A stretch of 64,000 nucleotides of DNA from Lactarius indigo. Lineage: Eukaryota > Basidiomycota > Agaricomycetes > Russulales > Russulaceae. Positions 30,722 to 43,661 of this stretch are shown piece by piece. Positions within the stretch are counted from its first letter, which is position 1; each line of letters starts with the position of its first letter. The position numbers and the translations under genes were made by a program. The stretch covers positions 1 to 64,000 of the forward strand of contig JAFKAC010000072.1 in the NCBI GenBank assembly GCA_025766275.1. Reading direction: 5' to 3'. The notes under the pieces are model-generated. The model had not been told where the DNA came from. It searched no databases and saw only the letters and a list, made by a program, of their open reading frames with translations.

Positions 30722-33051
30722 ATGGCCGCGGCCATCACCGTTGATAAAGAAACGATTGACAGCCTTCGCAAGGCCTTCAAAGACTGCGCAGATCGTGGGC
30801 TGCAACACGCGTCCAAGTGGTATGCTGGGCCAAATCACCGCTAGGCCCATTTGTCTAACGACGCTCGGAGGGCTGCTGAGCTTCTGGCAGCCGTGCCACC
30901 TTCCAAACGGCGTGCTTATCAGGATCTCTCGTTTGTGTCGTCGACCCCTGCGCGTACTGCCCCCTTGGGTGCCCCCCTCCCCCCGGTATCCTTCCCTCCT
31001 CCGCACCCACATGCACCCCTTGCTAGCGCAGTGGACCCGCGTGCATCACCGGAGGAACTCGCGCTCGAGCTCGATGAGGAAGATGTCCTCTCTGCGGGCA
31101 TGGCCAGCTTCCGCTGTCGTGAGTTCGCTCGTGCTGCACGCACCCTGACCGCATGCTCGAGTGCGAAGGGGCGGTTCTTATCGTTATACAGCCAATATCT
31201 GGTATGTCTTACTTTCGTCATCCGGAGATGCCATATAGTAATACAATCGTGGAAAGGCCAGCGAGAAAACCGCTCTCCGAGATTGGAATAAGCTCGATAG
31301 TAGGTCCTGGATAATAATAAATTAATATCATATCACTGACTCTAGATGTGAAGTGGATCGAAGTCAGCCTGGGGTGCCAGTTAACACAAGCCTTCTGGGG
31401 CTATATGAGACGGCCTCGTCCATCGACAACAAGAGAGATCCGTGGATCCTCTTCCTGTATGATCGTTCCGGGCTTCATGTCGCTCCTGTGCTGACTTTGG
31501 TACTTCAGCCGTGGTCTATTGCTATATCGCCTTAACCGAAGGGAAGAGGCGATAGAGTGCGCACTGCTTTCCCTTCAACTCTACCTCTGGAATTGGTCTG
31601 CCTGGGACCTCCTTAGCAATCTCATTAATGATGGCGAAGAAGTAGGCACCTACTGCCAATCCTTTCAATCTTACTTATGGCCTCTTACAGCTCTTCTCCT
31701 TGCTCCCACTCTTGCCAATACCCTCGGTCCATCCCCTTGTCCACTTGTTCCAAATACGCACGCTCAATACGCTTCATCAACCCTCCGAAAATGAGCTTGG
31801 TCTTTGTGATCGCCTTCTTGGTCCGGAGAACTTTTCGGGAAGTCTCTGGATTATGAGTCTTCGAGCTAACGTACTCTATCATTTGCACGGTAGGTCGTCC
31901 CTTTTTTTTTTTTTTTTTCTCTTTTCGTTTGCTATTGTTCTTATGCTACAGATTTCAGATTTCTCTGCTGCCGAGGAGCAGTTTGAAAAAATTCTTAAGA
32001 TTGACCCATGCCGGATCGACGATATCGACGTCTATTCCAATATCCTGTATGTTACAGAAAATCGTTTGACACTGTCAAAGCTTGCGCACGATTTTCTTGC
32101 ACTCGACAAGGACCGTCCAGAGGTGTGCTGTCTCGTCGGTAGGTTATTACCCTCTAACTATCATTCCGGTCGAGTGCCGACGCAACACGTAGGGAATCAC
32201 TATTCACTGAGGGCAGAACACGAGAAGGCCATTCGGTACTTCAGACGTGCCACGCAACTCGATCGGACGTACCTCTCCGCTTGGACACTTATGGGCCACG
32301 AATACGTAGAGATGAAAAATTCGCACGCAGCAATTGAGGCATACCGCGGTGCCGTGGACGTGAATAGGAAAGACTACCGTGCGTGGTACGGCCTTGGACA
32401 AGCCTACGAGCTCCTCAATATGCACCAGTATGCGCTGCATTACTATCAACATGCAACTGCTCTGCGGTAAGTTCCCATTCTACCGACAAACGCTCTAGAG
32501 CCTCATCGTGTACACCTGTAGCCCATATGATGTTCGGTTATGGCAAGCGCAAGGGGCAAGTTATCAAGAGATGGGTAGACTTCGCGAGGCTATCGAGTGC
32601 CTGAAGCGAGCGTTGCTTGGTGCCGATGCCAACGAGATCGCCATCGCTCTCAAACTAGCCAGGCTCCATTCCGACTTGGACGAAACCGCAGATGCAGTTG
32701 CGTACCACCAGCGAGTCATAGAAATATCCCGCGCTACGTGTATGTCATCTTTTCACATATGGCAATTTCGAGTAGTAACGTTGATTCCATGATTGTACAG
32801 TAAAACCGGTGGTGGAGTGGGCTCGTTCCGCCATGTATGTCGCCCAGTATTATTATGTGTTGGATGGAGGGAACCTCGAGCTTGCAAGGGATCTGTTGGA
32901 AAAGGTTGCGGGGAGCAACTCTGAAGATGCGGATTCGGCGGCGGACTTACTGAAGAAGGTAAAGGCAGCGATATCGAGAAGAGAAGGACAGGATGGAGTG
33001 GATGCAGAGGTGAAGCAGGAGCAAGACTTGAGTGTAGAGATGCCAGTGTAA
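30722..33051 (+). CDS. CDC23: Anaphase-promoting complex subunit Cdc23/Apc8 (TPR protein)
   Basis: Ten exons (30722-30819, 30871-31201, 31257-31303, 31346-31456, 31509-31641, 31691-31889, 31959-32138, 32193-32466, 32522-32739, 32801-33051) add up to 613 residues in frame. The N-terminal half carries the Cdc23-specific region (KWAAELLAAVPPSKRRAY, SQYLASEK, PVPVNTSLLGLYE). The C-terminal half is a run of tetratricopeptide repeats, for example GNHYSLRAEHEKAIRYFRRA, LMGHEYVEMKNSHAAIEAYR and GLGQAYELLNMHQYALHYY. Apc8 is a scaffold subunit of the APC/C ubiquitin ligase that drives mitotic exit. The start at 30722 is supported by the conserved N-terminus and the first intron with a CTAAC branch site. 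A long T tract lies in the intron at 31890-31958. Confidence 0.93.
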
Positions 33052-33151
33052 AAGGCCTACCCTCAAGAGTGTATTGAATTGAATCGCGCCGTTCTCGCGG
33101 TCACGGGGATTTACCCAGCCAAATTTTGACAAGAAAATAAACAGGAGACCA

Positions 33152-34730
33152 ATGTCGAGCACACCGCCGCTTTCTCTCTCTCAGTCTCCTTCAGCTTCAA
33201 TCCCAGATCTTACTCACAGCAATGACCCTCCTCCTCTCTCCGCTACTTCTGCCCCCACACCTAGCGCCCAATCAGTTCCCTTCGCCAGCACTTCTGATCC
33301 CGACGCTCTTACACCAGATCTACCATTGCCCAGTTGTCTGCACCGCCGGCGGCCACCTGTAGTTCCGTTATCTGCTGACGAGGAAGTCGCTGCAACCCGA
33401 GTTTCATCAAGGTACGTAACGGTGCTACTTGTACCCATACAACAATACGACAATCAGTTCGGATATTCAGGGTTGCTGCTCACTTGACCACCGACCATGT
33501 CTCTGTCCTGTTCCCAGATGTCAACACCCCATTCCAAGATGTTGGAGATGTTGTGGATCGTTTGCTTCCATATCATGTCTTTCAACACCCCAGAGAGGAT
33601 CTCGTCAAGGCGAACAAAGGCAAGCGCAGAGCTACCGAAACAGAGATCCTCCAGAGTGAACTCGCAGGTGCGTCCTTTCTTCGAATGCGGTATCATTCCC
33701 TTGTTCATGGTATATTTAGAAACGAAATTCGCATTAGAGTGCTTCAAGCGCCGGAGTGCACTTGAAGAACGTTTTCATCGTGCCAGGACAAAGTCGGGCA
33801 AGGCAGGCTTCGTAACATATTTTTCTCGGACGCTCGCTAACCTTGTCCTAGCGCACTGCGTACGATGATCAAGCATACTACCTTGAACGGCAGGCACTTG
33901 ACTCGGAACGCGCCGACCACTCTGCGTTAAGCACGGAATTGCGCACAGCAAAAGCAGAGCTCGAGCGTATCACGCGTCAGCAGCGCTCGACCGCTCACCC
34001 GCAACGTACAAATTACTACCTTTCTGCAGCTCCCGTCTACGCGCATCACTACCGCGCCTACCATTATCCCTATGCTCAAACATATGGGGTGCCAACAAGC
34101 TCCTCCACAACCCCTCCAAGCTATCCTTATTCCGTCCCGCTCAATTCAACGGTTCAATACGTCCCGCCTCCTCTCACCACGTCCGCCACGACTACTAAAA
34201 CACTGTCGACTGCCACGAACCCAGCAGGCGCTCTAGCATCGACTACTCCCGCGCCATCGTTATCAATGCCAGCCACCATCACGGCGCCTCCAGAGCCCAC
34301 GACGTCACCTGCTGGGATATCCAATGTATCCAGCGCGATTCCCGTGCAGTTGCCTGTCTCGTCGTTGCCCACGCTACACGCTCTGGGCATCGTGCCTGTC
34401 CCTACGCAGTCTGTATCGGCCGATGCACCAACCCCACCGGCAGTCTTACGAGGCACATCGGCAAATGGCGCTATGTTGAACCTCGAGATAAACGTCTCAC
34501 TGCTCCAAGCTGCTCAGATGAGCGGACTAGCGCTTATGCTAAACTCAATCATGCTTGGTTCCAGCAACTCAGGTACCACAGAAGTACCACCACACGCACA
34601 GGTCGGTGCTCCATACACATACCCTTACGCTGCAGCGCAGCCATTGGCCCCAACAACCATTGCCACTACGTCAGTAAATGCCGGACTAAATAAAGCGAGC
34701 CAGCCCCAAGAACAAGAAAAACTCGAGTAA
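33152..34730 (+). CDS. GLTSCR1-domain protein (SWI/SNF-associated in animals)
   Basis: Exons 33152-33411, 33471-33667, 33720-33802 (or -33811) and 33852-34730 give about 472-475 residues. After a Ser/Pro-rich N-terminus comes DVNTPFQDVGDVVDRLLPYHVF, which fits the GLTSCR1 domain of BICRA-type proteins. It continues into a charged helical segment (KRRSALEERFHRAR; YYLERQALDSERADHSALST) likely to form a coiled coil. The rest is low-complexity Pro/Thr/Ser/Tyr. In animals the domain marks a subunit of the non-canonical BAF complex; a similar chromatin role here is inference. The third intron can start at a GC (33803) or a GT (33812); both keep the frame. It follows CDC23 after 100 bp on the same strand. 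Confidence 0.7.
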
Positions 34731-34894
34731 TACGATTGGCAGCTCGTTGAGCTACCTGATCGCCCTTACAGTACCACGTTTATACTTATTCGAATATTTT
34801 GTATCATTAATCAAGAATGCGTTTGTTACTACTGGATGGATGATATGGTCTCTAGGACGGTCTTAAAGTAGGTAGGTTCTGAACCTCAAACACC

Positions 34895-36191
34895 TCAGAC
34901 GGGCCCTCCCAGCCACCGTCCCCCAACATCGGGTATCTCCCCTTCTCCAACGTACTCCCCATCAACGAAAACGCCGCCCTGGATCGCGATATCGGGTGGT
35001 TGGAGGCCCATCTCACGGCATACTTTTATAAAGTCCGCTGGAAGCGGGGCAACAATCGTCAAACGAAAGCGCTTGCGTGTACCCGTGCGCCGGTACCTCT
35101 AAGGTGCCTTGTCAGCGTCCCCAAAAACCTGCCGCAAATTCGGGTATGATAGAGGACTGACGTACCCAAAAGGAAATGGACGAAGAGTGCAAGAAAAGTC
35201 GGCTTTCCGGGATTCTCAAAGGTGCCAAGATCTGCTGGGCAGACGTGGCATTACCGTACAAGGTGTCGCCAAGAATTGGCGCTACGAACAAACCATGACC
35301 GGTTGCAGGGAAGGCCTAACGGTCACGTACATACCCTGAAGGGTATGCGCCATGTGCACGCGCAGTTGGTGCTTCAACCCCGTGCGTGGGTACAGGCGCA
35401 CAAGCGACAGAGGTGCCTTGTCCTACGCCACATCCCAATGTGACGACGGTATCAGTAATCGTATCAACAAGTTTGGGTACTCGCAAGAGTGAACGGACTG
35501 AAAAAGCGAGAACCTCCCACATCGTAAGTGCAGGTTTGCTCCCCGGCCCTTCCTCCGCGCCAAGCTGCACGCGCCCGTTGTCGGAGCTGAGCGAGCGTGA
35601 AATCAGCCCTTGCTTGGCAGAAAATTCTCTGCTCCCCCCGAGAACCAAGGCGAGGTAAGTCTTCCCGATTTCGTGCGTACGGAATTGCTGTGAAAGCCCC
35701 CGAGCCAAGACCTTCGTACGCGCAAGCATCAGAACTCCAGTGGTTCCCTGTGATGCCCATAATCAGTCACGGAGTCAATGTTGGGATGTACCCCCGTACC
35801 TTGTCTAGGCGATGGACCGGATATGGGCCTGTACTTAAATCATACCTCCGCCGGAGGTCTGCGATCCCGACGGTGGGTATAGTGGTGCTAATGACTCCAC
35901 CAATCATCCCAACAATAGAGCAAATGACAATAAAGTATTACCGTCCAGTACAGCATTAAACGCAGATTTTGACTGCACCGTGTCAAGGCGGTTCTCCCTA
36001 GAATGGTTATGAACTGTACCTGCCTCGGTGCCAGGGGTACTACCCTGAGATACGAGCCCAGGTGGCTTGTTCAGGGCAATGACTCCACGGTCTGCATATA
36101 GTACACTCGGACGGAAACGAGTATGCGTATTTTCCGACAACGACCCCACGGTTCGACCGAGGGCCTTGATCGAGTAGACCCTATGGAACAT
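34895..36191 (-). CDS. RluA-family RNA pseudouridine synthase, probably mitochondrial
   Basis: Six exons (36191-35942, 35894-35800, 35747-35499, 35416-35335, 35281-35166, 35098-34895) give 331 residues. The family signatures are in order: VLYADRGVIALNKPPGLVSQG, the catalytic YPVHRLDKGTTGVLMLART (Asp of HRLD), THEIGKTYLALVLGG, VRLYPRTGLKHQLRVHMAH, and ILGDTLYGN with LFLHSSSISF. RluA enzymes isomerise uridine to pseudouridine in rRNA or tRNA. The N-terminus (MFHRVYSIKALGRTVGS) is basic and lacks acidic residues, suiting a mitochondrial presequence. The absence of an S4 domain fits a Pus5/RPUSD-like enzyme. The substrate is not determined. It is convergent with the GLTSCR1-domain gene (164 bp apart). 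Confidence 0.88.
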
Positions 36192-37839
36192 AAGCGTTGA
36201 TCTGGGCACCATCGGTTCACTGGACTGGCTACGGGGTGCCCGTTCGGCGAAATCCCGTTTACTTATTTGAGTTTGTTTGTAGTAGGAATCTTGCCTCATG
36301 ACCAAGCTCATGACCGTCCCATTAAACCTTTCTCCCATCCGGTGATGCGCAGCAGCCGGACAGTGCGACGGCCGCACTGGCCCAGCTGGGTTCACCTTAG
36401 AGTATGACCCGTGAACGTCGGGTAATAGAAAGGGTTTTGAGAGTGCGCCAGGGGCTTTACATGGCTCAATATGGCTACACTCGCTTACACTGGTCGCACG
36501 CGAACTCCGGAAGGTGTGGTGTGGGTGGGTGGGTGTCAGCGATATATCGTTCAGGAAAAATGGATGAAGGGCCATTTTCCCAGAACTTGAATGCATGACC
36601 ACTGAGAATGATATGAAGGGCTGGGCGGGACAAACGTTCATCCTCCTGAGGGTAATTAGTATCCACACGTCTCATTAATTAAGACTCAAAGTCACCCATT
36701 TTGTCTCGGGCTTTCGGTTCAAATCAAGGTTCCAATGTACGATTGAGTGACCTAAATGGAGCCCAACTATCACAACACCACCTGCTTATCTAACTCTCAA
36801 GATACGACAGTGGAGTACTACAAAGGATAAGTAGGAGCTGCTGCACTACCATCTTGCGTGCACTGGCATCTCGTCTCCTAATTGGGGCAGGACCCGCAAT
36901 GCCGGCTTTAGTGTTGAGCAGGAAGCGTACATGACGGCCTGAGCACATTACCACCTTAATCATTATCTTCAGGGAATTACTAACCTAAATAAGGCACCAA
37001 TAGCCTGAGGCCCTGAGGGTGCTTACTTATATACCTCCCTCGGTCTTAGTTAGCAAAATATCAACCTTCCACCCTGCTGATGGTATCAGAAACAATGCCA
37101 CTAGACCATAAGACAATTACATTCTTGATCGGGCTAGCTTAGTGAGGTCAGGTTGTCAAGCTGTCAAGTGTTGAGTTGGCCGGGGCGTTGTCGAAGCTAT
37201 GTTGACGAGGAGCAAAGATGATCGCGCTTGGTGCCAGTGCGTCTCAGGTTTGAAACGTTGCGGTGCCGTGTCAACTTGAATGCGGACATGTCTTCGCAGC
37301 TCATGATCGCAGTTTTGATACTTTCGTCCTTCATATACACAGTAGCTTCGTATCTTGAGTGGGTCCTCGCATGACTCGTCGAGTGCAATTATTGTTTTCA
37401 GTGTCTAGCAACTGGCCTGTTCGATCCACCGAGAATTGAGAATCAACGTTTCCACGTCCTGGGGCTTGAGGGTCTTGATGACTTGAGGCCTGATCCACAA
37501 AACTTGCGTGTGGGTAGAGAGACATTGCGCACCGTCGTATAACGCCTAAGGAAGACCACCAGGGTGCACCTAATCCGAATAATCCGAACAATGCTCATCT
37601 AAAATTAATCAGAGTACATTTTATATGGTCAACTGCCAGTGAAACCTCTAATCCTGCTGGTCATGGAGAGTACAAGTCCACAAGTGTAGGTCTCAGTAAG
37701 CTCCAAGTAAGCTCGGTAGGGCAATGGAGCTAATCTAACAAGTCCGTCATCATTGCTTACATACGATGACTTGCATCGCACATGATGGCGGTGAGAAAAC
37801 TAACACAATGAGCAAGGCAGCACGGAGTTCGGGCGGTGT
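36192..37839. other. Intergenic, no gene recognised
   Basis: About 1.6 kb between the start of the pseudouridine synthase and the stop of the large regulator gene. Short frames only, no motif or repeat boundary recognised. Confidence 0.4.
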
Positions 37840-40800
37840 CTACCGTCGATTTGCCGAATCTCGCTCTAAAATCCCGTCTGTTTCGTGAGAAGAAACAGTC
37901 GAGTCATCTCGAGCAGGTCGATACAAGTGACTGAGTAAAGATGAGCTTGGGCCGCCCTCTCGAGCAGCACTCGCGGTAGGCCGGCCTGCTCGTCCAGGGC
38001 TGTCTCCCCACCTGCAAACGTGCGTCAATATGCACTCATGACCGGGATATTCGCAAGACACGAACCTATGCACCGAAGGCATATGGTCAGTGTCATATAT
38101 CCAGCTCGGCCTCAGCGGCGGAATTCTTGAATCGGCTTCAGTTTCGTGTTTCACACGCGCAGAGTCGGAGTAGCTCGTGCCGGTTGTAAAATGTGGGTGG
38201 CCGGTGGTCGGAAGCAATGGGGACAGTGTCGCATACGACCGGTGCGAACGTGTCCACTCGCCTAGGGAGCGCTGAGATTGCTCAGTAGAATCACAATCTC
38301 GAATACGTGGCAGAGATGTTGGATCTGGGATCCGTGGAACCGCTTGGGTCATCAGTTGCTGGGTTGGGACGTGATGGCGAGATAGGTCGGGAAGCCAAGG
38401 CGTGTCTTCAGACCTATGCGCGTATCGCACAGGGGGATCGACAGTCCTTGCACCGGTGTCAGTGGGTAGGTGAAGTCCCACGTAGGAAACGTCCGGTCGT
38501 GAAGAGTGCTGGGGTTTGGCCGAGTTCAAGTGATATGGCGGATGATCGCGAGGGGCACTGAGGGAAGATGGACGTCCCACACCGGCCGACTGGTTATCTA
38601 AATCAGGCAGCATATTTTCGAGGTAGGCCCTGTCTCCGCAGTAAATAACACGAAGGTTAAATCGGCGCTAAGGGAGATGGTCTCACAATTTCTCATGCGC
38701 TGTCTCCCAACGAGATGCGGCCCATCGCAGAGCATCAAGCAGCGACTTTACATCTTGGACATGAGATTTAATCGTCTGAGCGGCTGCTGCCCTGAGTCTG
38801 CTACTGGGTACGAGGTGGTCTCCGCCGCGAGCCTTTATAATCCAATGATCGATGCAAAGGACTGCTGTGGCGATCTCGGCACCGACAAGGAGTAATGGGA
38901 CATTCGAAAGGGTGCGCTTGTGAATGATGGTCAAGATCTGCGCCATTGACTTCGCAGCATTGACCGTCACCGCATGCGCGAGACTTGGTGGGGTTGGTTG
39001 CGCATCGCGCGGCGAGGACAATAACAACGCCACAGACGACGGGAGGAAGGCACGTTGCAGGAGAATTGTGATGAGGTTGTAAGTCGTATAGAGTGTCGCT
39101 GACTGATTGGCGAGGACAACGTCATCGAGGTCAGAAGACCATCTCACTAAGGCAAGAGTGAGACTCATCGCAACGCGAGAGTGAAACACAGACCACAACT
39201 CACAATGTCCAGGGACCTTCTCAGACCACTCTGTCAGGTTTCCATTCAGTTTGTTCAGAATACTCTGAACGCTCAATCCAGAAGAAGAACCATCGTGCTC
39301 GAGGATGTCCTCCGGCCACACGAGTGAGGACAAGAAGGGATCATATAATAAGGGACTTACCAGGCTCTGCAAGGTTGACGCCGCGAAGTCGGTGAGCCGA
39401 AGCCAGAGGTTGAATGCGATGACGGCCGAAGGCTTGTCAGATGGCTGGATAAATGCGAGCTGCGGATTGTCATTCTCCCAAAAATCGTCGTCAACTTCAA
39501 GAGGATATTCGGCATTGAAGCTACCAAAATCAAATAAGCACATGAGAAGCATCTATAAACGTGGTCGACATGCTCACTCGTCTTCTTTTGTAGCACAAGG
39601 TCGCCCAAGGATGACACATTGCATGCGGTCCAAACCAATTAGGTACCACCATACCCGTTTCCACAATTCATTTGCAACGCTCGGCCCTGCTTTTGCGTAC
39701 GACTGTTTGCTATGTGCACCTATGTCCTGCATTTTCCGTATTCCTACCCCGATCGTATACCATGCGCCGCGGTGCCATCGGGTATCGCCTTGGAACTGAG
39801 CCATAAGCTGAAACGGATACTGAGTCGGCACCCCTGAAAGACAAGAGTGGACCCTCGTACGCATAACGTTTGGATCTCAAAAAGACTCGCCGGATTCAGA
39901 ATAGCCCGTCCTTCCTTCTCAACTTCTGTAACGGACTCAGTCCCGTATTATACGATGAGCCGCTGTGGTAGCGCACCTAAAACCGAGAAGTAATACTTGA
40001 ATCCCGACGTTTCCCATTGAGACTGCTCTGCGCGCTCATCCAAGTGAGCTCCAACTGACTCGTCTAGGAGGACACGTGGATCATGGGTGTGGCGACTGGC
40101 AAGGGCAAATATACACATGCACGTGCATGCGAACCAAATGTCGCGTTCGTATAGCCTATCCGCGAAGTGGCGCACAAATGTTGGCCGATGCAAAAGAGGA
40201 AACATTCCGTTGCAGTGAAGGAAGTAAAGATCTATAAGAGTTCCAGCGAGATCCGACGGCGGCCAGTGGTGGAGGAGCCGCGAAAAAGAGTCCGGAGACA
40301 TGAACGTTCCTTCATAAACGAGTTCCCACTGGAGATACGAAATGTTAGCAAAGTCCCCACGCGAGTGTCAGTGTCATGACAAGGAAGGGAAGGGGAACAA
40401 GACACTGCACACGATAATGAAAACTCACATCTGGCGCATGCCAATATTCCTGCCGACGTAATCCACCTTCCAGTGCATTTCTGTGGTCGCTACCCTTGTC
40501 CAGTTCGCTAGCTATAGAGCCTACGTCGACACCCATGGACTCGAGGAGATACCTTGTCCTCAGCTCCCGGGTGGCAGAAACGAGGTTATACGTGGTGCTT
40601 CTACCGTGAAATCGAAATGCGCCATCGAGAAGTCGACTAGCTTTTTCTTGTGGCCTTTTATCAAAGAGTGAGAGGCGCTTCATAGACTGGACTAGTCGGT
40701 CTCTCAAATCATCAACGTCGGACAAGGTTTCATCATTATCATCGGAAGCAGCAGACAATGATGTCGACGAAGGTCTCCGCGAGAGAACCAAGGGTGTGAG

Positions 40801-41533
40801 CGTGGAGAGAGGAGGCAACGGCTGTGATGTTCCCTTCTTCCTACCTATTGACCCTGATGCGGAGGGGGGGGGCTCGTTTTTCCAGGAGCCACGCACTACG
40901 GGTGGCCCAAGTTCAGCAGAGAAGTCGATCTCTGGACGAAGCTATGGGATAACTGAAGTCAGTGCGGAGATATGAGAGGCAGAGAAAACAAAGATGTTTT
41001 CCTGTAATAGGAAAAAAAAATCGGAGAAAGAGGGGAGGTACACCCCTACGAGACAGCTGATACAGGGCGAGTGAGAAGTATACGTACGCGTTTCAGTAAC
41101 GCCTCCATCTTTTCTACTCTGTTTTCCAAACTTGTGACGTAACTGGAAGAACGTTGTGAGACACAAAGTGAACAACGAACAACAATCAGCACGACGAACG
41201 CCTTTGGAGGACCTCGAGGTTTGGAGGCTTCACTGCGGAGAAGTAAATCAATACTGGTATGAATTGAAAGAACGGACACTGAGCTAACACGTAGGTGCAG
41301 ATCTTCCTATTTTGCACACAGTTCGTGCATACGTTATCCGGCATCTTAGGTCCATCACAACGAGTTTTTCTACGGCGACAGTCGTCGCAGGCTCGTTCAA
41401 CATTGCGTTTTTTAGGGATAAATGGGCCAGAAAGAGACTGAGACCAGTCGGAAATGGGTCCTGTTGAGCGACCAACGGTAGGAAAGACGTGGCGGGAGAC
41501 GGTAGGAGGCTCTGGTAGACCAGACTGGTGCAT
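37840..41533 (-). CDS. Zn2Cys6 regulator with fungal-specific transcription factor domain
   Basis: Nine exons: 41533-41289, 41232-41200, 41142-41088, 40941-40429, 40328-39977, 39925-39861, 39819-39578, 39520-38687, 38629-37840, closing in frame at about 1042 residues. The zinc cluster CDDCRRRKTRCDGPKM plus CTNCVQNRKIC is followed by EASKPRGPPKAYVTSLENRV, a linker and coiled coil usual in Xlr1/XlnR-like basidiomycete regulators. A fungal-trans domain occupies the middle (LHCNGMFPLLHRPTF, GVGIRKMQDIGAHSK, LWKRVWWYLIGLDR, LGRPC). The C-terminus is Ser/Pro/His-rich. Two GT-AG segments, 39360-39310 (51 nt) and about 38066-38013 (54 nt), are in-frame and open, so they may be spliced, retained or both. 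A nuclear sequence-specific regulator; targets unknown. Divergent with SDHAF4. Confidence 0.85.
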
Positions 41534-42047
41534 CAGAAGCAGTCGCACTTTCAATCAAGGCGGCCGCGGAACAGAGAGGTTACTTGGCACCACTGGGGCA
41601 AGACGAGAAGACGTCCGTACGGGGGCCGTTAAGTTAGTCGAACGAGGTGATTCGAGTGACGAAATAAGCACTGCCAACGCAGGCGCTCGAAACATTTGGG
41701 CATCATCCGACGAGAGGGCCCGAGCAATGATCATCATGCATCACAATGCAATTCGAGCGCCTCCGACCTTGCGGACTCCGCTCCCGCGTCGGCCTTCCTA
41801 AACCGATTTTACTCAGGCTCTGCCTTTGTTCCGTCGTCGCCCATACATCCTAATAGATTAGAGTATCACGGCATCTACGGAAACAGTACATACTTTTTAA
41901 TTCAGTGTTTGGTCATGCCAGAGGCTGGATTGGCCATTGGCCGTTGACGCGGCCTCTCGGCTAACGGCTGACTTACCATGTGGACTAACATCACACACCC
42001 GCTTCTCAGCGCCGCCACGGAACTTATTTTCGTGTGCAAACTGCAAG

Positions 42048-42380
42048 ATGCTTCTGCCCACATCTCGCTCCGTATTCAATGCCCGTATCATCTTTCGGTC
42101 TATGGCATCTAGGCCGCCGCTCATTCGTCCAGCGCCACTCCCACTTCCCCCAGACCAGCAGCGCGAGTTCGAAGCTCTTCAACGCCAGGCTGAGGCCACG
42201 GCGAGCGGGAGAAACCAGGTGGAAAGGCACCCAGATGCACCCATCCCCCTCAAGGCCGAGTTCATCGGCGATATCAATCCTGTAACAGGCGAGCTTGATG
42301 GACCAAAGCGCGAGCCCGTTCAGCGCTGGGTAGAGGAGGAGGGTGATTGGAGTTTTAAAGGGAGGGTATCAGATTTTTGA
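42048..42380 (+). CDS. SDHAF4: Succinate dehydrogenase assembly factor 4
   Basis: An intronless frame of 110 residues from ATG 42048. The N-terminus (MLLPTSRSVFNARIIFRSM) is basic and amphipathic, as for a mitochondrial import signal. The C-terminus carries the diagnostic block DINPVTGELDGPKREPV, then RW and GDWSFKGRVSDF at the very end. Sdhaf4 (Sdh8 in yeast) is a matrix chaperone that binds flavinated Sdh1 and shields it before complex II assembly. The frame is open further upstream, but the added residues lack conservation, so the ATG at 42048 is preferred. About 0.5 kb of shared promoter separates it from the divergent regulator gene. Confidence 0.92.
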   Translation: MLLPTSRSVFNARIIFRSMASRPPLIRPAPLPLPPDQQREFEALQRQAEATASGRNQVERHPDAPIPLKAEFIGDINPVTGELDGPKREPVQRWVEEEGDWSFKGRVSDF

Positions 42381-43661
42381 CCAAGGGGTACGGGATCCAG
42401 GTAAACGTGTTGAACCTACACTGTTTCTATTGCCCGACTCACCGTCTGTTCTTGACGCTAAAGGGTCAAGGGTTAAGTCATGTATTAGGTTCTTCACTAA
42501 TAGAGATTAGGGGAGCTCGTCACCCCTGGCCAAACTTCTCTGGCGGTCATTTCGGGGGCACGCATAAACTAACCGATAGGGAACAAACAACATCCTAAGT
42601 TAGGCCCAGTCCGATCCTTGTACTAACTTATGCTTGCGACCAGAGTCTTTTGAACGGCAAAAAACGACCGAACGACAACGTCGTCGTGCACAGTGCGGAA
42701 AAGGCCCAAATGAGTGCTGTCATCTTTGACCACCCCTCAGTATTCGTGGGCCGACCAGTAGCGCATTTACTCCCAGATCGGCCGCTGCTCATCTGGGGTC
42801 TTCGTACCGCTATCTTTGTTCTATGCCGACTTAGTACACCCATCCTCATGTAATCGCCTGGTCTCCATCCTTAACGGTGACAGCATCGTCACATCTCTCA
42901 GTTCCTCTTTTTTTACTACGTACAGACAATGGTCCTATCTCCGGATAGAGCCGGGAAGCTTTCAAGTATGATAATACACTGATTGAGTTTACGTGGCTTG
43001 GCGCCCAATCTCACCGCCAAATGGATTCATGCAGGAACACGGCGGCAATCACGGAATTATCCGAGCGTACTAGTCCCTGGCTACTCACGCACCTGTCTGC
43101 CATAATTCTTCTTCCTAAGTGATGTATTGAAACTCGTGTTCGCATCAGGGCTGCCTTGACATCTTGTGCACCAGCCACCATTCAGGACAGCAAGCACTAC
43201 AGTAAATACGAGAGTACCAGTCGGTATCATAAGTGCATCAGTACTTACAAAGACATCAGCAAAATAAAGGAAAAATTTTGAGTGCTTACCAAGACTGAAA
43301 TTCCTTATTCAGATTTTAATATGATTTAATGGTATATTATTGTTGTAATTAGATAGCATTTACTTATTGGCTGGCCATAATTAGCATGGTCTGAATGCTG
43401 GTACCTTTAATCCCTATGATATCCTGATCATCTATTCAGAAGTATCAGTAATCCTTTCAGTCAGATTACTATCACTTGCAATTCTCAGATGTATATTATA
43501 AGTACTAATAATCCTGGATTACCAAACTATAAGCTCCTTAAAATTCCTGCTACATAATGATAACCACTCACAATTTGCATCTGTGTGGACCTAAGCTATA
43601 AAATTGGACTACTGCCTATTATAGACTCACTTTTGCTTAATTTTGCACAAGTGGTTTCATG
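42381..43661. other. Intergenic, AT-rich towards the right, no gene recognised
   Basis: This is the transition from the gene island to the repeat block. From about 43200 base composition becomes AT-rich and CpG-poor, as in decayed repeats, but no element ends could be set. Confidence 0.4.

Noticed and set aside
39948..39950. Premature TAA in the large Zn2Cys6 regulator
   Set aside because: It lies inside a 51-nt intron (39976-39926, donor gtgcgc, acceptor ttacag) whose removal joins conserved sequence in phase.
43200..43661. AT-rich stretch as a possible MITE or origin
   Set aside because: No terminal inverted repeat, target duplication or conserved box could be matched; only composition is unusual.
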